Assembly (NCBI RefSeq): GCF_965661665.1
Contig: NZ_CBFIEO010000001.1
Coordinates: 62,001-126,000, forward strand
DNA: 64,000 nt
Reading direction: 5' to 3'
DNA from: Cognatiyoonia sp965661665
GTDB lineage: Bacteria; Pseudomonadota; Alphaproteobacteria; Rhodobacterales; Rhodobacteraceae
Part shown: piece after piece, positions 1-8,542 of the stretch
How the letters are laid out: each line of letters opens with the position of its first letter
Position numbering within the stretch: position 1 is the stretch's first letter
The notes under the pieces: generated by a model
Databases searched by the model: none
What the model saw: the letters and a program-made list of their open reading frames with translations, nothing else
Told to the model about the DNA's origin: nothing
Program-made: the position numbers and the translations under genes

Positions 1-235
1 AAATGGGGAAAGCGATCGCGCGCCTTTAAGTTTTGAGGACAAAGAAACCGAAATGCTCTTGATGTGTTTACGGCTTTATGATGGGGTTCTGATATCTCGT
101 TTTCAGAACCCTGAAATATTATATAAAATCAAAGATTTAGTAGAAATCAATCTCATCGAGCTGCATGAGGATAAGCTGCGCCTCACGCCAAGCGGCCGAC
201 CGCTTCTCAACTCAATTCTGAACCAATTGGTCTAA
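1..235 (+). CDS. hemW: HemW, radical SAM heme chaperone (3' end only)
   Basis: Only the last 77 codons are present; the frame is open from base 2 and runs off the left edge. The visible part holds the conserved C-terminal winged-helix-like tail of HemW: a segment like EMLLMCLRLYDGV followed by a short helix and LTPSGRPLLNSIL, which matches the tail seen in alphaproteobacterial HemW (formerly called an oxygen-independent coproporphyrinogen oxidase-like protein). HemW is a radical SAM protein thought to deliver heme to respiratory enzymes; its CX3CX2C cluster motif would lie outside the window. The gene converges on parB with a single base between the two stop codons. The family call rests on the tail alone. 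Confidence 0.75.
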   Translation, partial: NGESDRAPLSFEDKETEMLLMCLRLYDGVLISRFQNPEILYKIKDLVEINLIELHEDKLRLTPSGRPLLNSILNQLV

Positions 236-236
236 C

Positions 237-1118
237 CTAACCGCCACCCAAAATGCGCATCAGATCGTCGAGCTGCTCAAGATTTCGGTAAGAGATCGTA
301 AGCTTCCCACCTTCAGTACCCGCATTGTGTTGAATGTTGACGGGCATCTTGAGGGTTGATGACAACTCCCCCTCAATTTGAAGGGTGTCAGGGTCTTTCT
401 TCTTTGTGGCAGCACGAGGAGCTTTTGGTGGATTGAGATCGGTTTTCACCAGCTTTTCCGTTTCACGGACGGACAGTTGCTTGCGAATAATATGCGCCGC
501 CATTTCCGAGGCATCATCTTGTCCTACCAACGCACGTGCATGACCCGCCGACAATTTGCCATCATTCAGCCAAGCCAACACATCCTTTGGCAAAGTCAAA
601 AGGCGCAGATGGTTTGCAATATGGCTCCGGCTCTTGCCAAGGGCAGTTGCGACTTGCTCCTGCGTATGGCCAAACCGATTCATCAATTGGCGATAGCCTG
701 TCGCCTCATCCACTGGATTGAGATCCGCCCGTTGAATGTTCTCAATGATCGCCACTTCCAAAACTTCGGTATCCGTAAAATCGCGGACAACCACCGGAAC
801 ATCGTGCAATTGAGCGATCTGAGACGCGCGCCAGCGACGCTCACCCGCAACAATTTCGTAAGTGTCTGAGGCTGGGCTTTTGCGCACTATTAGGGGCTGG
901 ATAACGCCTTTTGTGCGGATTGAATTGGCAAGTTCTTCCAGCGCGGACTGATCAAACGTCCGACGCGGCTGATCGGGGTTGGGGACAATCTTCTCAATCG
1001 GGAGGTACATATCTGAAGGGGCGAATTGCGACGGTTCCATCACCTGCGCGGGAATATCAGCCATGAGGGCAGACAGGCCGCGACCCAAGCCGCGAGGTTT
1101 ATTTGGTTTTTCAGTCAT
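237..1118 (-). CDS. parB: ParB, chromosome-partitioning CTPase / parS-binding protein
   Basis: 293 aa, usual length. The N-terminal domain has the GERRWRA nucleotide-binding motif at about residues 92-98 and ENIQRADLN at about 125-133, both typical of the CTP-binding ParB fold. A helix-turn-helix (GKSRSHIANHLRLL, about 160-175) follows, and then a C-terminal dimerisation region. ParB loads at parS, spreads as a CTP-dependent clamp and works with the ATPase ParA to segregate the origin. The ATG start lies one base after the parA stop, so the two genes are co-transcribed. Two perfect parS sites lie 1.4 and 3.3 kb upstream in rsmG and mnmG. Confidence 0.97.
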   Translation of the reverse strand: MTEKPNKPRGLGRGLSALMADIPAQVMEPSQFAPSDMYLPIEKIVPNPDQPRRTFDQSALEELANSIRTKGVIQPLIVRKSPASDTYEIVAGERRWRASQIAQLHDVPVVVRDFTDTEVLEVAIIENIQRADLNPVDEATGYRQLMNRFGHTQEQVATALGKSRSHIANHLRLLTLPKDVLAWLNDGKLSAGHARALVGQDDASEMAAHIIRKQLSVRETEKLVKTDLNPPKAPRAATKKKDPDTLQIEGELSSTLKMPVNIQHNAGTEGGKLTISYRNLEQLDDLMRILGGG

Positions 1119-1119
1119 T

Positions 1120-1932
1120 TCATCCCCCGGTTAAGGCTGGCTGCCGATCTAATAGTTCCTGCGCAAGTTGCCGATAGGCTTGGCTTCCTTTGGATGCGCT
1201 ATCATAATGCAGCGCCGGCATGGAAAAGGACGGCGCTTCGCTCAGACGGACGTTGCGCGGAATCAATGTCTTAAAGACGAGATCCCTCAAGTTCTGCCGC
1301 GCATCCTCTTCCACTTGCTGAGACAGGTTGTTCCGTGAATCATACATCGTCAAAACCACACCTTCGATCCGCAGGTTCGGATTTGCCGTTGCGCGCACAT
1401 CTCTGACCGATAGCATGAGTTGCGATAAACCTTCCAAAGCGAAAAACTCACTTTGCAGCGGAACAAGCACGGAATCCGCAGCCACAAGCGCGTTCACTGT
1501 CAATATATTGAGGCTTGGCGGACAATCGATCAATATGTAGTCAAATTTGAAGACGTCCATGCTCAATTGGTGCAGGGCGTCACGGAGCAGAAAGCTGCGT
1601 TTTTCATTTGAAATCAGCTCGATATCAGCAGAGCTCAAATCAGTCGTCGCTGGGATCACATAGACGTTCTCAAACTCAGTCTTCTGGATTGCACTGCCCG
1701 GTGCCACGTCGCCCGCCAGAAAATCATACGTGGTGATGACGCGATCCTTCTGGTCGACCCCGAGACCAGTGGAGGCGTTGCCTTGCGGATCAAGGTCCAC
1801 CAGCAAGGTTTGGCACCCCTTTTCGGCAAGCGCCGCCGTCAGGTTGATAGATGTGGTCGTCTTGCCAACGCCGCCCTTTTGGTTCGCAATTGCGATGATC
1901 TTGGCCCGTCCAAGCGGCGCGTTAGCTGACAC
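1120..1932 (-). CDS. parA: ParA, chromosome-partitioning ATPase
   Basis: 270 aa MinD/ParA-family ATPase. The deviant Walker A KGGVGKTT is at residues 19-26, the Walker A' region LLVDLDPQGNAS at about 43-54, and the Walker B region YILIDCPPSL near 135. It forms ATP-dependent dimers on the nucleoid and moves ParB-parS complexes. The start codon is GTG at 1932, inside the last 11 bases of rsmG; no better start is seen downstream before the P-loop. It sits in the leftward mnmE-mnmG-rsmG-parA-parB run. Confidence 0.97.
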   Translation of the reverse strand: MSANAPLGRAKIIAIANQKGGVGKTTTSINLTAALAEKGCQTLLVDLDPQGNASTGLGVDQKDRVITTYDFLAGDVAPGSAIQKTEFENVYVIPATTDLSSADIELISNEKRSFLLRDALHQLSMDVFKFDYILIDCPPSLNILTVNALVAADSVLVPLQSEFFALEGLSQLMLSVRDVRATANPNLRIEGVVLTMYDSRNNLSQQVEEDARQNLRDLVFKTLIPRNVRLSEAPSFSMPALHYDSASKGSQAYRQLAQELLDRQPALTGG

Positions 1933-2536
1933 GTTTCAGATCCCAGATTTCAAGAATACGGCTTTCGTTATCAGTCAAACTTGGATGAGTCTCAATCTCG
2001 AATTGCCATGATTGACGGGCTTCTTCGATTTCTTCCTGATACCGCCGACCTTTTGGAAAACAGTAGCGCGTGTGAGGAGTGGAATGGGGTAATGCCATTT
2101 CGAACAGGTTATTGAGGGAACTCAGGGCGCGAGCGGTGATGAAATCGACGCTCAATGGAGCCATTGACTCGACACGAGTATCGATGACATTAGCGTTCAA
2201 GCCAAGCTCGCGAACGCTAGTGCGAAGGAAAACAGCTTTCCGCTTATCGCTTTCAACAAGGGTCACATCGACATTTGAGAGGTTTTCTTGCGCGAAAGCA
2301 GCGATAACGATGCCAGGAAAGCCGCCGCCAGAACCAAAGTCAGCGATCCGCTGAATATTCTTTGGAATCAGGGGGGTAATCTGCAGAGAGTCGACAATAT
2401 GCCGGTCCCAAACATCGTCAATTGTGCTCTTGGCAATGAGATTGATGGAAGGGTTCCACTTCCGAACGAGTGCTTCGCAAGCCTTCAACTTCTCCAATGT
2501 TTCACGTGAAACATTCCGCTCAATATCAAACGCCAT
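1922..2536 (-). CDS. rsmG: RsmG, 16S rRNA m7G527 methyltransferase
   Basis: 204 aa. Rossmann SAM-binding motif DFGSGGGFPGI is near residues 68-78, with the usual GidB layout. It methylates G527 of 16S rRNA with SAM. The frame can be extended by one codon to a TTG at 2539, but the ATG at 2536 overlaps the mnmG stop as ATGA and is preferred. Codons 8-13 (NVSRET) are written by a parS sequence, so the N-terminus also serves as a ParB-loading site. That is a recurrent arrangement in gidB genes near origins. Confidence 0.95.
   Translation of the reverse strand: MAFDIERNVSRETLEKLKACEALVRKWNPSINLIAKSTIDDVWDRHIVDSLQITPLIPKNIQRIADFGSGGGFPGIVIAAFAQENLSNVDVTLVESDKRKAVFLRTSVRELGLNANVIDTRVESMAPLSVDFITARALSSLNNLFEMALPHSTPHTRYCFPKGRRYQEEIEEARQSWQFEIETHPSLTDNESRILEIWDLKRVS
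2498..2513. promoter_or_regulatory. parS site 1 (inside rsmG 5' end)
   Basis: The 16-bp palindrome TGTTTCACGTGAAACA is present without mismatch. It equals the widely conserved bacterial parS consensus and lies within codons 8-13 of rsmG, 0.6 kb upstream of parA. It is about 5.2 kb from the proposed origin. Confidence 0.95.
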
Positions 2537-4407
2537 CAAACAGCCAGATCTTTTGCTGGGCGTCGTAAAGCCGCTTGAACCACCATCAAAGCTGCAGGTG
2601 TCATACCGTCAATTTTCTTTGCCTGTGCGATTGTGGCCGGCCTTGTAGCTTGCAACTTGCGCTTCAATTCAAAAGACAGGCCACCTACAGCTTCAAAGTC
2701 AAAATCTGGAGGTATCTTGGCATTCTCATCACGTTGTAAGGATTCAATATCGCGATTTTGGCGCACGATGTAATTCTCATAGAGCGCATCACACTTGAGC
2801 TGGCGCAAAATCCGCCCCTCAAAGTCAGAAAAGTTAGGCCGTAACGCCAAAAGATGTGATGGCTCAACGTCGATAAGGGAGAGGGCCGTATAAGCCGAGC
2901 GTTTCTCGGAATCCGGATTTACCTTTGCGCCAGCCTCATAAAGCTCCCGCGCGGTGATCTGTTCGCCTTCCAACACTGCTTTACAACCATCCAACCGTTC
3001 TTTGTATGCGGAAAATGCACTCCAACGCTGACCCCCAACAACGCCATGTTCTTGGCCCCATGCCGTGAGGCGCTGATCCGCATTATCCGCTCGCAATGAT
3101 AGGCGGAACTCGGCACGTGAGGTAAACATGCGATACGGTTCCAACACACCACGTGTTGTGAGGTCGTCGACCATAACTCCAATATATGAGGTCGTTCGAG
3201 AAAATTCAGCAGGCGGCTTTCCTTGAACCGCAAGCGCCGCGTTTAGCCCGGCAACCAACCCTTGAGCGCCAGCTTCTTCATACCCAGTTGTGCCATTGAT
3301 TTGACCAGCGAGGTACAACCCCATGACTGATTTTGTTTCCAACGTGGGCTGCAACGATCGGGGGTCGATATAGTCGTACTCGATCGCATAACCCGGCTGG
3401 GTGATCTTAGCGTCTTCAAGCCCAAAGATCGAGTGAACATAGTCCTCCTGCACATCGAGCGGTAAAGAAGTCGAGATTCCATTGGGATAGACCGTTGGAT
3501 CCGTTAGTCCCTCAGGCTCCAAGAAGACTTGGTGAGACGTTTTGTCTGCAAACCGAACGATCTTATCTTCAATGGACGGACAGTAACGCGGACCAACGCC
3601 GTCAATATGCCCCCCATACATTGCGGACCGCTCTAAATTCTCCCGAATGATCGCGTGGGTTTTTTCATTTGTGTGCGTAATCCCGCAAGAAATTTGTTCA
3701 GCCGCAGGCGCGGTGCTTAAGCTTGAGAAAAAGGCAGGGTCATCGTCCCCAGCTTGTTGATCCAAGATTTCCCAGTTGATCGTCCGCCCATCCAATCGCG
3801 GCGGTGTCCCTGTTTTCAGCCGCCCGAGCGGAAAATCAAATGAATCCAATCGTTCAGCCAACCGCACGCTGGGCCGATCTCCCATGCGGCCGCCTGATCG
3901 CTGAACATCCCCGATGTGGATGACGCCGCGCAAAAATGTCCCACTGGTGAGAACAACGGCCTTCGCATCAATTTTACCAACTTTCAAGAGCTCAACGCCT
4001 GAAACCTGTCCTGATGCCTCGATGAGATCGACAACTTCATCTTCAATGACGGTCAGGCTGGGTACATTCTCGAATTCCTTCTGAACAAAAGCGCGATAAA
4101 GCACACGATCAATTTGCGCCCTTGGTCCTTGAACTGCAGGGCCTTTCTTCCGATTCAACAGGCGGAACTGAATGCCAGCGGCGTCAGCAGCTCGGCCCAT
4201 CATCCCATCCAGCGCATCAATTTCCCGCACCAAATGACCTTTCCCAAGACCACCGATCGCAGGATTGCAGGACATGACGCCAAGATCAGATTGGCGCAGT
4301 GTGACGAGCGCTATCTGGGCACCCGCGCGCGCAGCAGCGAGGGCGGCTTCACACCCAGCATGGCCACCGCCAACAACCACGACATCAAAATGTTTCACGT
4401 GAAACAT
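2536..4407 (-). CDS. mnmG: MnmG (GidA), tRNA U34 carboxymethylaminomethyl-modifying FAD protein
   Basis: 623 aa, full length. FAD-binding GGGHAGCEAA begins at residue 13. The signatures SCNPAIGGLGKGHLVREIDALDG (about 46-68) and GPRYCPSIEDK in mid-protein are diagnostic. With MnmE it forms the complex that installs cmnm5 on wobble U34 of several tRNAs. The ATG at 4407 is one base beyond the mnmE stop, so translation is probably coupled. The start MFHVKHF is encoded by a perfect parS site. Confidence 0.97.
   Translation of the reverse strand: MFHVKHFDVVVVGGGHAGCEAALAAARAGAQIALVTLRQSDLGVMSCNPAIGGLGKGHLVREIDALDGMMGRAADAAGIQFRLLNRKKGPAVQGPRAQIDRVLYRAFVQKEFENVPSLTVIEDEVVDLIEASGQVSGVELLKVGKIDAKAVVLTSGTFLRGVIHIGDVQRSGGRMGDRPSVRLAERLDSFDFPLGRLKTGTPPRLDGRTINWEILDQQAGDDDPAFFSSLSTAPAAEQISCGITHTNEKTHAIIRENLERSAMYGGHIDGVGPRYCPSIEDKIVRFADKTSHQVFLEPEGLTDPTVYPNGISTSLPLDVQEDYVHSIFGLEDAKITQPGYAIEYDYIDPRSLQPTLETKSVMGLYLAGQINGTTGYEEAGAQGLVAGLNAALAVQGKPPAEFSRTTSYIGVMVDDLTTRGVLEPYRMFTSRAEFRLSLRADNADQRLTAWGQEHGVVGGQRWSAFSAYKERLDGCKAVLEGEQITARELYEAGAKVNPDSEKRSAYTALSLIDVEPSHLLALRPNFSDFEGRILRQLKCDALYENYIVRQNRDIESLQRDENAKIPPDFDFEAVGGLSFELKRKLQATRPATIAQAKKIDGMTPAALMVVQAALRRPAKDLAV
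4391..4406. promoter_or_regulatory. parS site 2 (inside mnmG start)
   Basis: A second perfect TGTTTCACGTGAAACA. It begins within the mnmG start codon and encodes MFHVKH. With site 1 it makes a two-site parS cluster 1.9 kb apart, both on the same side of the proposed origin. Confidence 0.95.
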
Positions 4408-4408
4408 C

Positions 4409-5686
4409 TCACTTTCCTATACAAAAGCTTCCGAATATTTCGTCTAAGAGGTCCTCTACATCAACCCGACCGACGATGGAGTCAACGTGCCTTATAGCGG
4501 TTTGAATTTCATGGGCGAGAAGATCAGTTGGCGCATCCGACGTGATCTCTTGCTGCACTACGGCGATTTGCTCGGAGCAGCGAGCCATAGCGATACGATG
4601 CCGTTCACGGATCGCGACGCCAACAGAAGATACACGATCCCTCAAGGTCCCGGAAATTTCCGCCAAGAGCTCTTCCAGCCCCTCTCCCGTCAAGCCTGAT
4701 ATCCCCGGCTGATCACCAGATGTAACGTCCACCTTAGCACGCCTCACAATATCCCCATCGCGAACATCAATTTCAGGTAAGTCATTGTTTTCAATTATAA
4801 AAACACGCAAATCTGAAGTCTGTGCACGCTTTAATGCCCTCTCAATGCCCAACTGCTCAATTGTGTCATTACTCGTCCGGATCCCAGCTGTATCAATGAA
4901 TGTGACAGGTAAACCATCAAGGTCCATGTTCACTTCAATTACATCACGAGTGGTTCCCGCGATATCAGACGTGATCGCGGCATCGCGATTGACCAGACGA
5001 TTGAGCAGCGTCGATTTCCCAACATTAGGTCTTCCGACAATCGCAATCTCGAACCCTTCGCGGACCCGTTCCGCCAAATAGAAACCTGCGATCTCGTCGT
5101 GCAATTCGGCATCAACAGACAGCAGAAGTTCTTTCACCTCAGGATATACATCGACCGGCACATCCTCATCCACAAAATCTATCGTAGCTTCCAACAGCGC
5201 GGCCGCGCGGATCAGCGCTTTGCGCCAACCTTCTGCTTTAAACCCCAATCCACCTTCAAACACGCGCATGGCTTGGCGACGTTGGGCTTCCGTCTCAGCA
5301 TCGATGAGGTCGGCCAGACCTTCGACCTGTGCCAGATCAAGTTTACCGTTATCGAGCGCCCGACGCGTAAACTCCCCAGCCTCAGCTTCGCGCAAACCCT
5401 CCTGCTCCGACAACTCCCCTAGAACAGCTGAGACAATCGCAAGACTGCCATGAAGCTGAAGTTCGACGCTTGGCTCTCCGGTGAAGCTCGCTCCGCCTGG
5501 GAAACTCAAGACCAAACACTCGTCGATCAGTTCCCCATCTGCGCCAAAAAGTTTCCGCACACCACGGGACGCGGGCAGGGACCGACACAACCGCTCCGCC
5601 GCTTCAAAACTTTGCGATCCAGAAATCCGAATGACGGCAACGCCCGCACGGCCATTCGCGGTCGTACGGGCAAAGATGGTATCCAT
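4409..5686 (-). CDS. mnmE: MnmE (TrmE), tRNA-modification GTPase
   Basis: 425 aa. The N-terminal tetrahydrofolate-binding domain starts MDTIFA. The G domain has P-loop GRPNVGKST, switch region DIAGTTRD and DTAG. The C-terminus ends in CIGK, whose Cys is conserved in MnmE. Partner of MnmG in wobble-uridine modification. A GTG one codon upstream (5689) is possible, but the ATG at 5686 gives the standard N-terminus. The usual NKxD specificity motif (G4) appears here as AKVD, a divergence at a normally strict site. All other motifs are intact. Confidence 0.95.
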   Translation of the reverse strand: MDTIFARTTANGRAGVAVIRISGSQSFEAAERLCRSLPASRGVRKLFGADGELIDECLVLSFPGGASFTGEPSVELQLHGSLAIVSAVLGELSEQEGLREAEAGEFTRRALDNGKLDLAQVEGLADLIDAETEAQRRQAMRVFEGGLGFKAEGWRKALIRAAALLEATIDFVDEDVPVDVYPEVKELLLSVDAELHDEIAGFYLAERVREGFEIAIVGRPNVGKSTLLNRLVNRDAAITSDIAGTTRDVIEVNMDLDGLPVTFIDTAGIRTSNDTIEQLGIERALKRAQTSDLRVFIIENNDLPEIDVRDGDIVRRAKVDVTSGDQPGISGLTGEGLEELLAEISGTLRDRVSSVGVAIRERHRIAMARCSEQIAVVQQEITSDAPTDLLAHEIQTAIRHVDSIVGRVDVEDLLDEIFGSFCIGK

Positions 5687-5716
5687 CACGATCTTCCTCA
5701 GATGGGACAGCCAGAG

Positions 5717-6991
5717 TTACGTATTCATCGAGTCAAAGAAATCAGAGTTCGTCTTAGTCTGCTTCAACTTCCCAAGCAGGAATTCAATCGCATCCGTCGT
5801 CCCCATTGGGTTCAAGATGCGGCGCAAGACATAAGTCTTTTGCAGATCGATTTTGTCGACGAGAAGCTCTTCCTTCCGCGTACCGGATTTGAGGATGTCC
5901 ATGGCAGGGAAGACGCGCTTGTCTGCCACTTTCCGATCCAGGACAATTTCAGAGTTACCTGTCCCCTTAAATTCCTCAAAAATGACTTCGTCCATCCGAC
6001 TACCTGTGTCGATTAGAGCAGTTGCGATGATAGTGAGGGAGCCGCCTTCCTCAATGTTCCGCGCCGCACCGAAGAAGCGTTTTGGCCGTTGCAAGGCGTT
6101 GGCATCCACACCACCCGTAAGAACCTTACCAGAGGACGGGACAGTCGTGTTGAAAGCGCGGCCAAGACGAGTAATCGAGTCGAGCAAGATCACCACATCG
6201 CGCTTGTGCTCAACAAGACGTTTGGCTTTTTCAATGACCATCTCTGACACGGCTACGTGACGCGAGGCTGGTTCGTCAAAGGTCGAGGAGACAACCTCAC
6301 CTTTCACAGACCGCTGCATGTCCGTCACTTCTTCTGGTCGTTCATCGATCAGCAGAACGATCAGATAGCACTCCGGGTGGTTCTTCTCGATAGAGTTCGC
6401 GATATTCTGCAACAGAACAGTCTTGCCTGTCCGCGGAGGTGCCACGATCAGGGAACGTTGTCCCTTACCAATCGGAGCGACGAGGTCGATGATCCGGGCG
6501 GAGCGATCCTTCGTCGCTGCATCCGTTTCAATCTCCATCTTTAGACGCTCATCCGGATAAAGCGGTGTCAGGTTATCAAAGGCAACCTTGTGCTTCGCTT
6601 TCTCCGGCTCTTCAAAGTTGATCTGCTCCACGTTAACCAAAGCGAAGTAACGCTCATTGTCTTGCGGTTCTTTGATGACGCCCGACACTGTATCACCCGT
6701 CCGCAAGGAATACTTCCGGATCATATCCGGGGACACATAGATGTCGTCAGGACCCGGCAGGTAGTTCGCCTCAGGTGAGCGCAGGAAACCAAAGCCGTCC
6801 TGAACCACTTCCAGCACACCATCGCCACCAATGATCCATTCCTCGTCGGCACGCTCTTTCAAAATGGCGAACATCATGTCGCCCTTGCGCATGGTCGAGG
6901 CGTTCTCGATCTCAAGCTCTTCTGCCATCGACAAAAGATCTTTCGGGCTTTTTGCCTTCAGTTCGGAAAGGTTCAAACGATGTTGAGACAT
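5717..6991 (-). CDS. rho: Rho, transcription termination factor
   Basis: 424 aa, usual length. Rho N-terminal domain (SELKAKSPKDLLSMAEEL), cold-shock-like RNA-binding domain with GFGFLRS near residues 67-73, then the RecA-like ATPase with Walker A VAPPRTGKT and Walker B VVILLDSITRLGRAFN. The hexamer translocates on nascent RNA and ends transcription. ATG at 6991; a TTGACA-like -35 on the minus strand is seen at 7034-7029, so rho may have its own promoter below hemJ. Confidence 0.97.
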   Translation of the reverse strand: MSQHRLNLSELKAKSPKDLLSMAEELEIENASTMRKGDMMFAILKERADEEWIIGGDGVLEVVQDGFGFLRSPEANYLPGPDDIYVSPDMIRKYSLRTGDTVSGVIKEPQDNERYFALVNVEQINFEEPEKAKHKVAFDNLTPLYPDERLKMEIETDAATKDRSARIIDLVAPIGKGQRSLIVAPPRTGKTVLLQNIANSIEKNHPECYLIVLLIDERPEEVTDMQRSVKGEVVSSTFDEPASRHVAVSEMVIEKAKRLVEHKRDVVILLDSITRLGRAFNTTVPSSGKVLTGGVDANALQRPKRFFGAARNIEEGGSLTIIATALIDTGSRMDEVIFEEFKGTGNSEIVLDRKVADKRVFPAMDILKSGTRKEELLVDKIDLQKTYVLRRILNPMGTTDAIEFLLGKLKQTKTNSDFFDSMNT

Positions 6992-7107
6992 GGATACTCC
7001 AATGAAGACCGCGTGAACGGCTTCTCTATGTCAAAGAATGGATAATGCGTGATCCCGGCCGGGGCGCGTCACCGACCTAAGCGTTCATAACGTCTGAGTC
7101 AACTTTA

Positions 7108-7557
7108 CTAGAACGGGCGAACGATCACAAAGATCACGATGATGAACATCAGAACGGTCGGCACTTCGTTCATCAAACGGTAGGTGGAACCTTTGAGTTG
7201 ATTGGTCCCCGCCGCGAAATCCTTACGCCGCGCTGACAGCCAACCATGCATTCCTGTCATAGCAATGACGGCAACCAATTTGATCCAAGCCCATGCGGAT
7301 ACAAAGTCAAACCCACCAAGTGCGATTAAGAGAAGACCAAACACCCAGGTTGCGACCATAGCTGGATTCATAATTACTTTGAGGAGCTTGAGCTCCATCG
7401 TCTGAAACGTTGTATCAAGATCTGATCCAACTTCCGCTTTCTCAGCATGATAGACAAACAAGCGGGGGAGGTAGAACATGCCCGCCATCCATGAAATCAC
7501 AGCTATGATGTGAAAGGCTTTGAGCCAATCATAGAATGGATGCAGTAAGTCTGACAT
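7108..7557 (-). CDS. hemJ: HemJ, protoporphyrinogen IX oxidase
   Basis: 149 aa integral membrane protein with four predicted helices. It carries the conserved His in KAFHIIAVISWMAG and the Arg/Tyr-rich loop LPRLFVYH, both characteristic of HemJ. It oxidises protoporphyrinogen IX to protoporphyrin IX, the step before ferrochelatase. The frame extends to an ATG at 7584, but GGAGGA stands 7-8 bases before the ATG at 7557, and that start gives the family-typical N-terminus (MSDLLHPFYDWLKAFH). It is the last leftward gene before the proposed origin. Confidence 0.93.
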   Translation of the reverse strand: MSDLLHPFYDWLKAFHIIAVISWMAGMFYLPRLFVYHAEKAEVGSDLDTTFQTMELKLLKVIMNPAMVATWVFGLLLIALGGFDFVSAWAWIKLVAVIAMTGMHGWLSARRKDFAAGTNQLKGSTYRLMNEVPTVLMFIIVIFVIVRPF

Positions 7558-7574
7558 GGTTCCTCCGGTCAGAG

Positions 7575-7945
7575 ACAATATCATAAATATATAAGTAAGA
7601 AAGTATTTGGTTGATTTAGGGAAAAGCGTTTCTGTGGATCAAATAACTATCCTACTGTTTATCCACACTCAGACAGTGCCAAAATGAAATAAGTTTCAAG
7701 CATTTTCAGTGATATATATATTATAATTCATATGGTTAGATCACATTCGGAATTAGGATAGATCTAGTTTCATATGCAACCACCATAAGTTCTGCACAAT
7801 AGACATTTATCATTACGCCCAGTGAGTTGAATCGCGCGAATCCTCGGACAAAAACGTAAAACGACTATCAAGCGATTTCTTGTTCAGGCTAAGGTGACAA
7901 GACAGGTTACGCTTCTCTCTTATATTAACAAGATATCCACAGAAT
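7575..7945. other. Putative chromosomal replication origin (oriC)
   Basis: This 370-bp non-coding, AT-rich gap separates the leftward block ending in hemJ from the rightward block starting with maf. It contains a perfect DnaA box TTATCCACA at 7659-7667. One-mismatch boxes lie at 7633-7641 (TGTGGATCA, reverse), 7790-7798 (TTCTGCACA) and 7933-7941 (ATATCCACA). A run of alternating A/T around 7710-7730 could be an unwinding element. Two GANTC sites (7829-7833, 7838-7842) are potential CcrM methylation targets. In Caulobacter and relatives the origin lies in the same rho/hem // maf-aroE-coaE-dnaQ-secB context. Function is inferred; strand-skew analysis was not run. Confidence 0.75.
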
Positions 7946-8542
7946 ATGTCACAGATCATTCTCGCGTCCGCTTCTAAAATCCGCCAATCTCTCTTGCAAA
8001 ATGCTGGCGTCAGCTTCGATGTCAAAGTGGCACGGGTGGATGAAGAAGCAATCATTGCGTCTTTGAAGGTTGAAGGTGCCAAAGCGCGTGACATTGCTGA
8101 TCATTTGGCTGAGTCAAAAGCGATCAAGGTTAGCCGGCAATCCCCCGATGCTTTAGTCATTGGCTGCGATCAGGTGTTGGAGTGTGAAGGTCAAATGTAC
8201 TCCAAGCTAACATCAAAGGAAGAGGCCACTCAGCACCTGAGAAACCTCCGAAACCGCACCCATCGCTTGTTTTCCGCCGCCGTCGTTTATCAAGGTGGTG
8301 AGCCCCTTTGGCGACATGTTGGGAAAGTCTCCCTCACTATGCGCGAATTCAGTGATGCTTTCTTACAAGGCTACCTTTCTCGCAACTGGGAAGAAATTCA
8401 GCATTGCGTCGGGTGTTATCAGCTTGAAAAGGAAGGTGTCCGGCTATTTAGTCGTGTCGATGGGGATTTCTTTCATGTGTTGGGTTTACCGCTCTTGGAA
8501 TTACTCTCTTATCTGACGCTGCAAGGGGAAATAGAGGCGTGA
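7946..8542 (+). CDS. maf: Maf-family nucleotide pyrophosphatase
   Basis: 198 aa. Starts with the Maf signature ILASASKIRQSLLQNAGVSF (residues 4-23; the canonical SxSRR is SKIRQ here) and has GCDQVLECEG near residue 73. Maf proteins hydrolyse non-canonical or modified nucleoside triphosphates such as dTTP/UTP or m7GTP. First rightward gene after the proposed origin; its stop overlaps the aroE GTG start (GTGA), so the two are coupled. The kinase/phosphorylase regulator gene that often precedes maf at alphaproteobacterial origins is absent. Confidence 0.9.
   Translation: MSQIILASASKIRQSLLQNAGVSFDVKVARVDEEAIIASLKVEGAKARDIADHLAESKAIKVSRQSPDALVIGCDQVLECEGQMYSKLTSKEEATQHLRNLRNRTHRLFSAAVVYQGGEPLWRHVGKVSLTMREFSDAFLQGYLSRNWEEIQHCVGCYQLEKEGVRLFSRVDGDFFHVLGLPLLELLSYLTLQGEIEA

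Noticed and set aside
378..869. 163-codon plus-strand frame opposite parB
   Set aside because: Antisense of a conserved gene with no motifs of its own.
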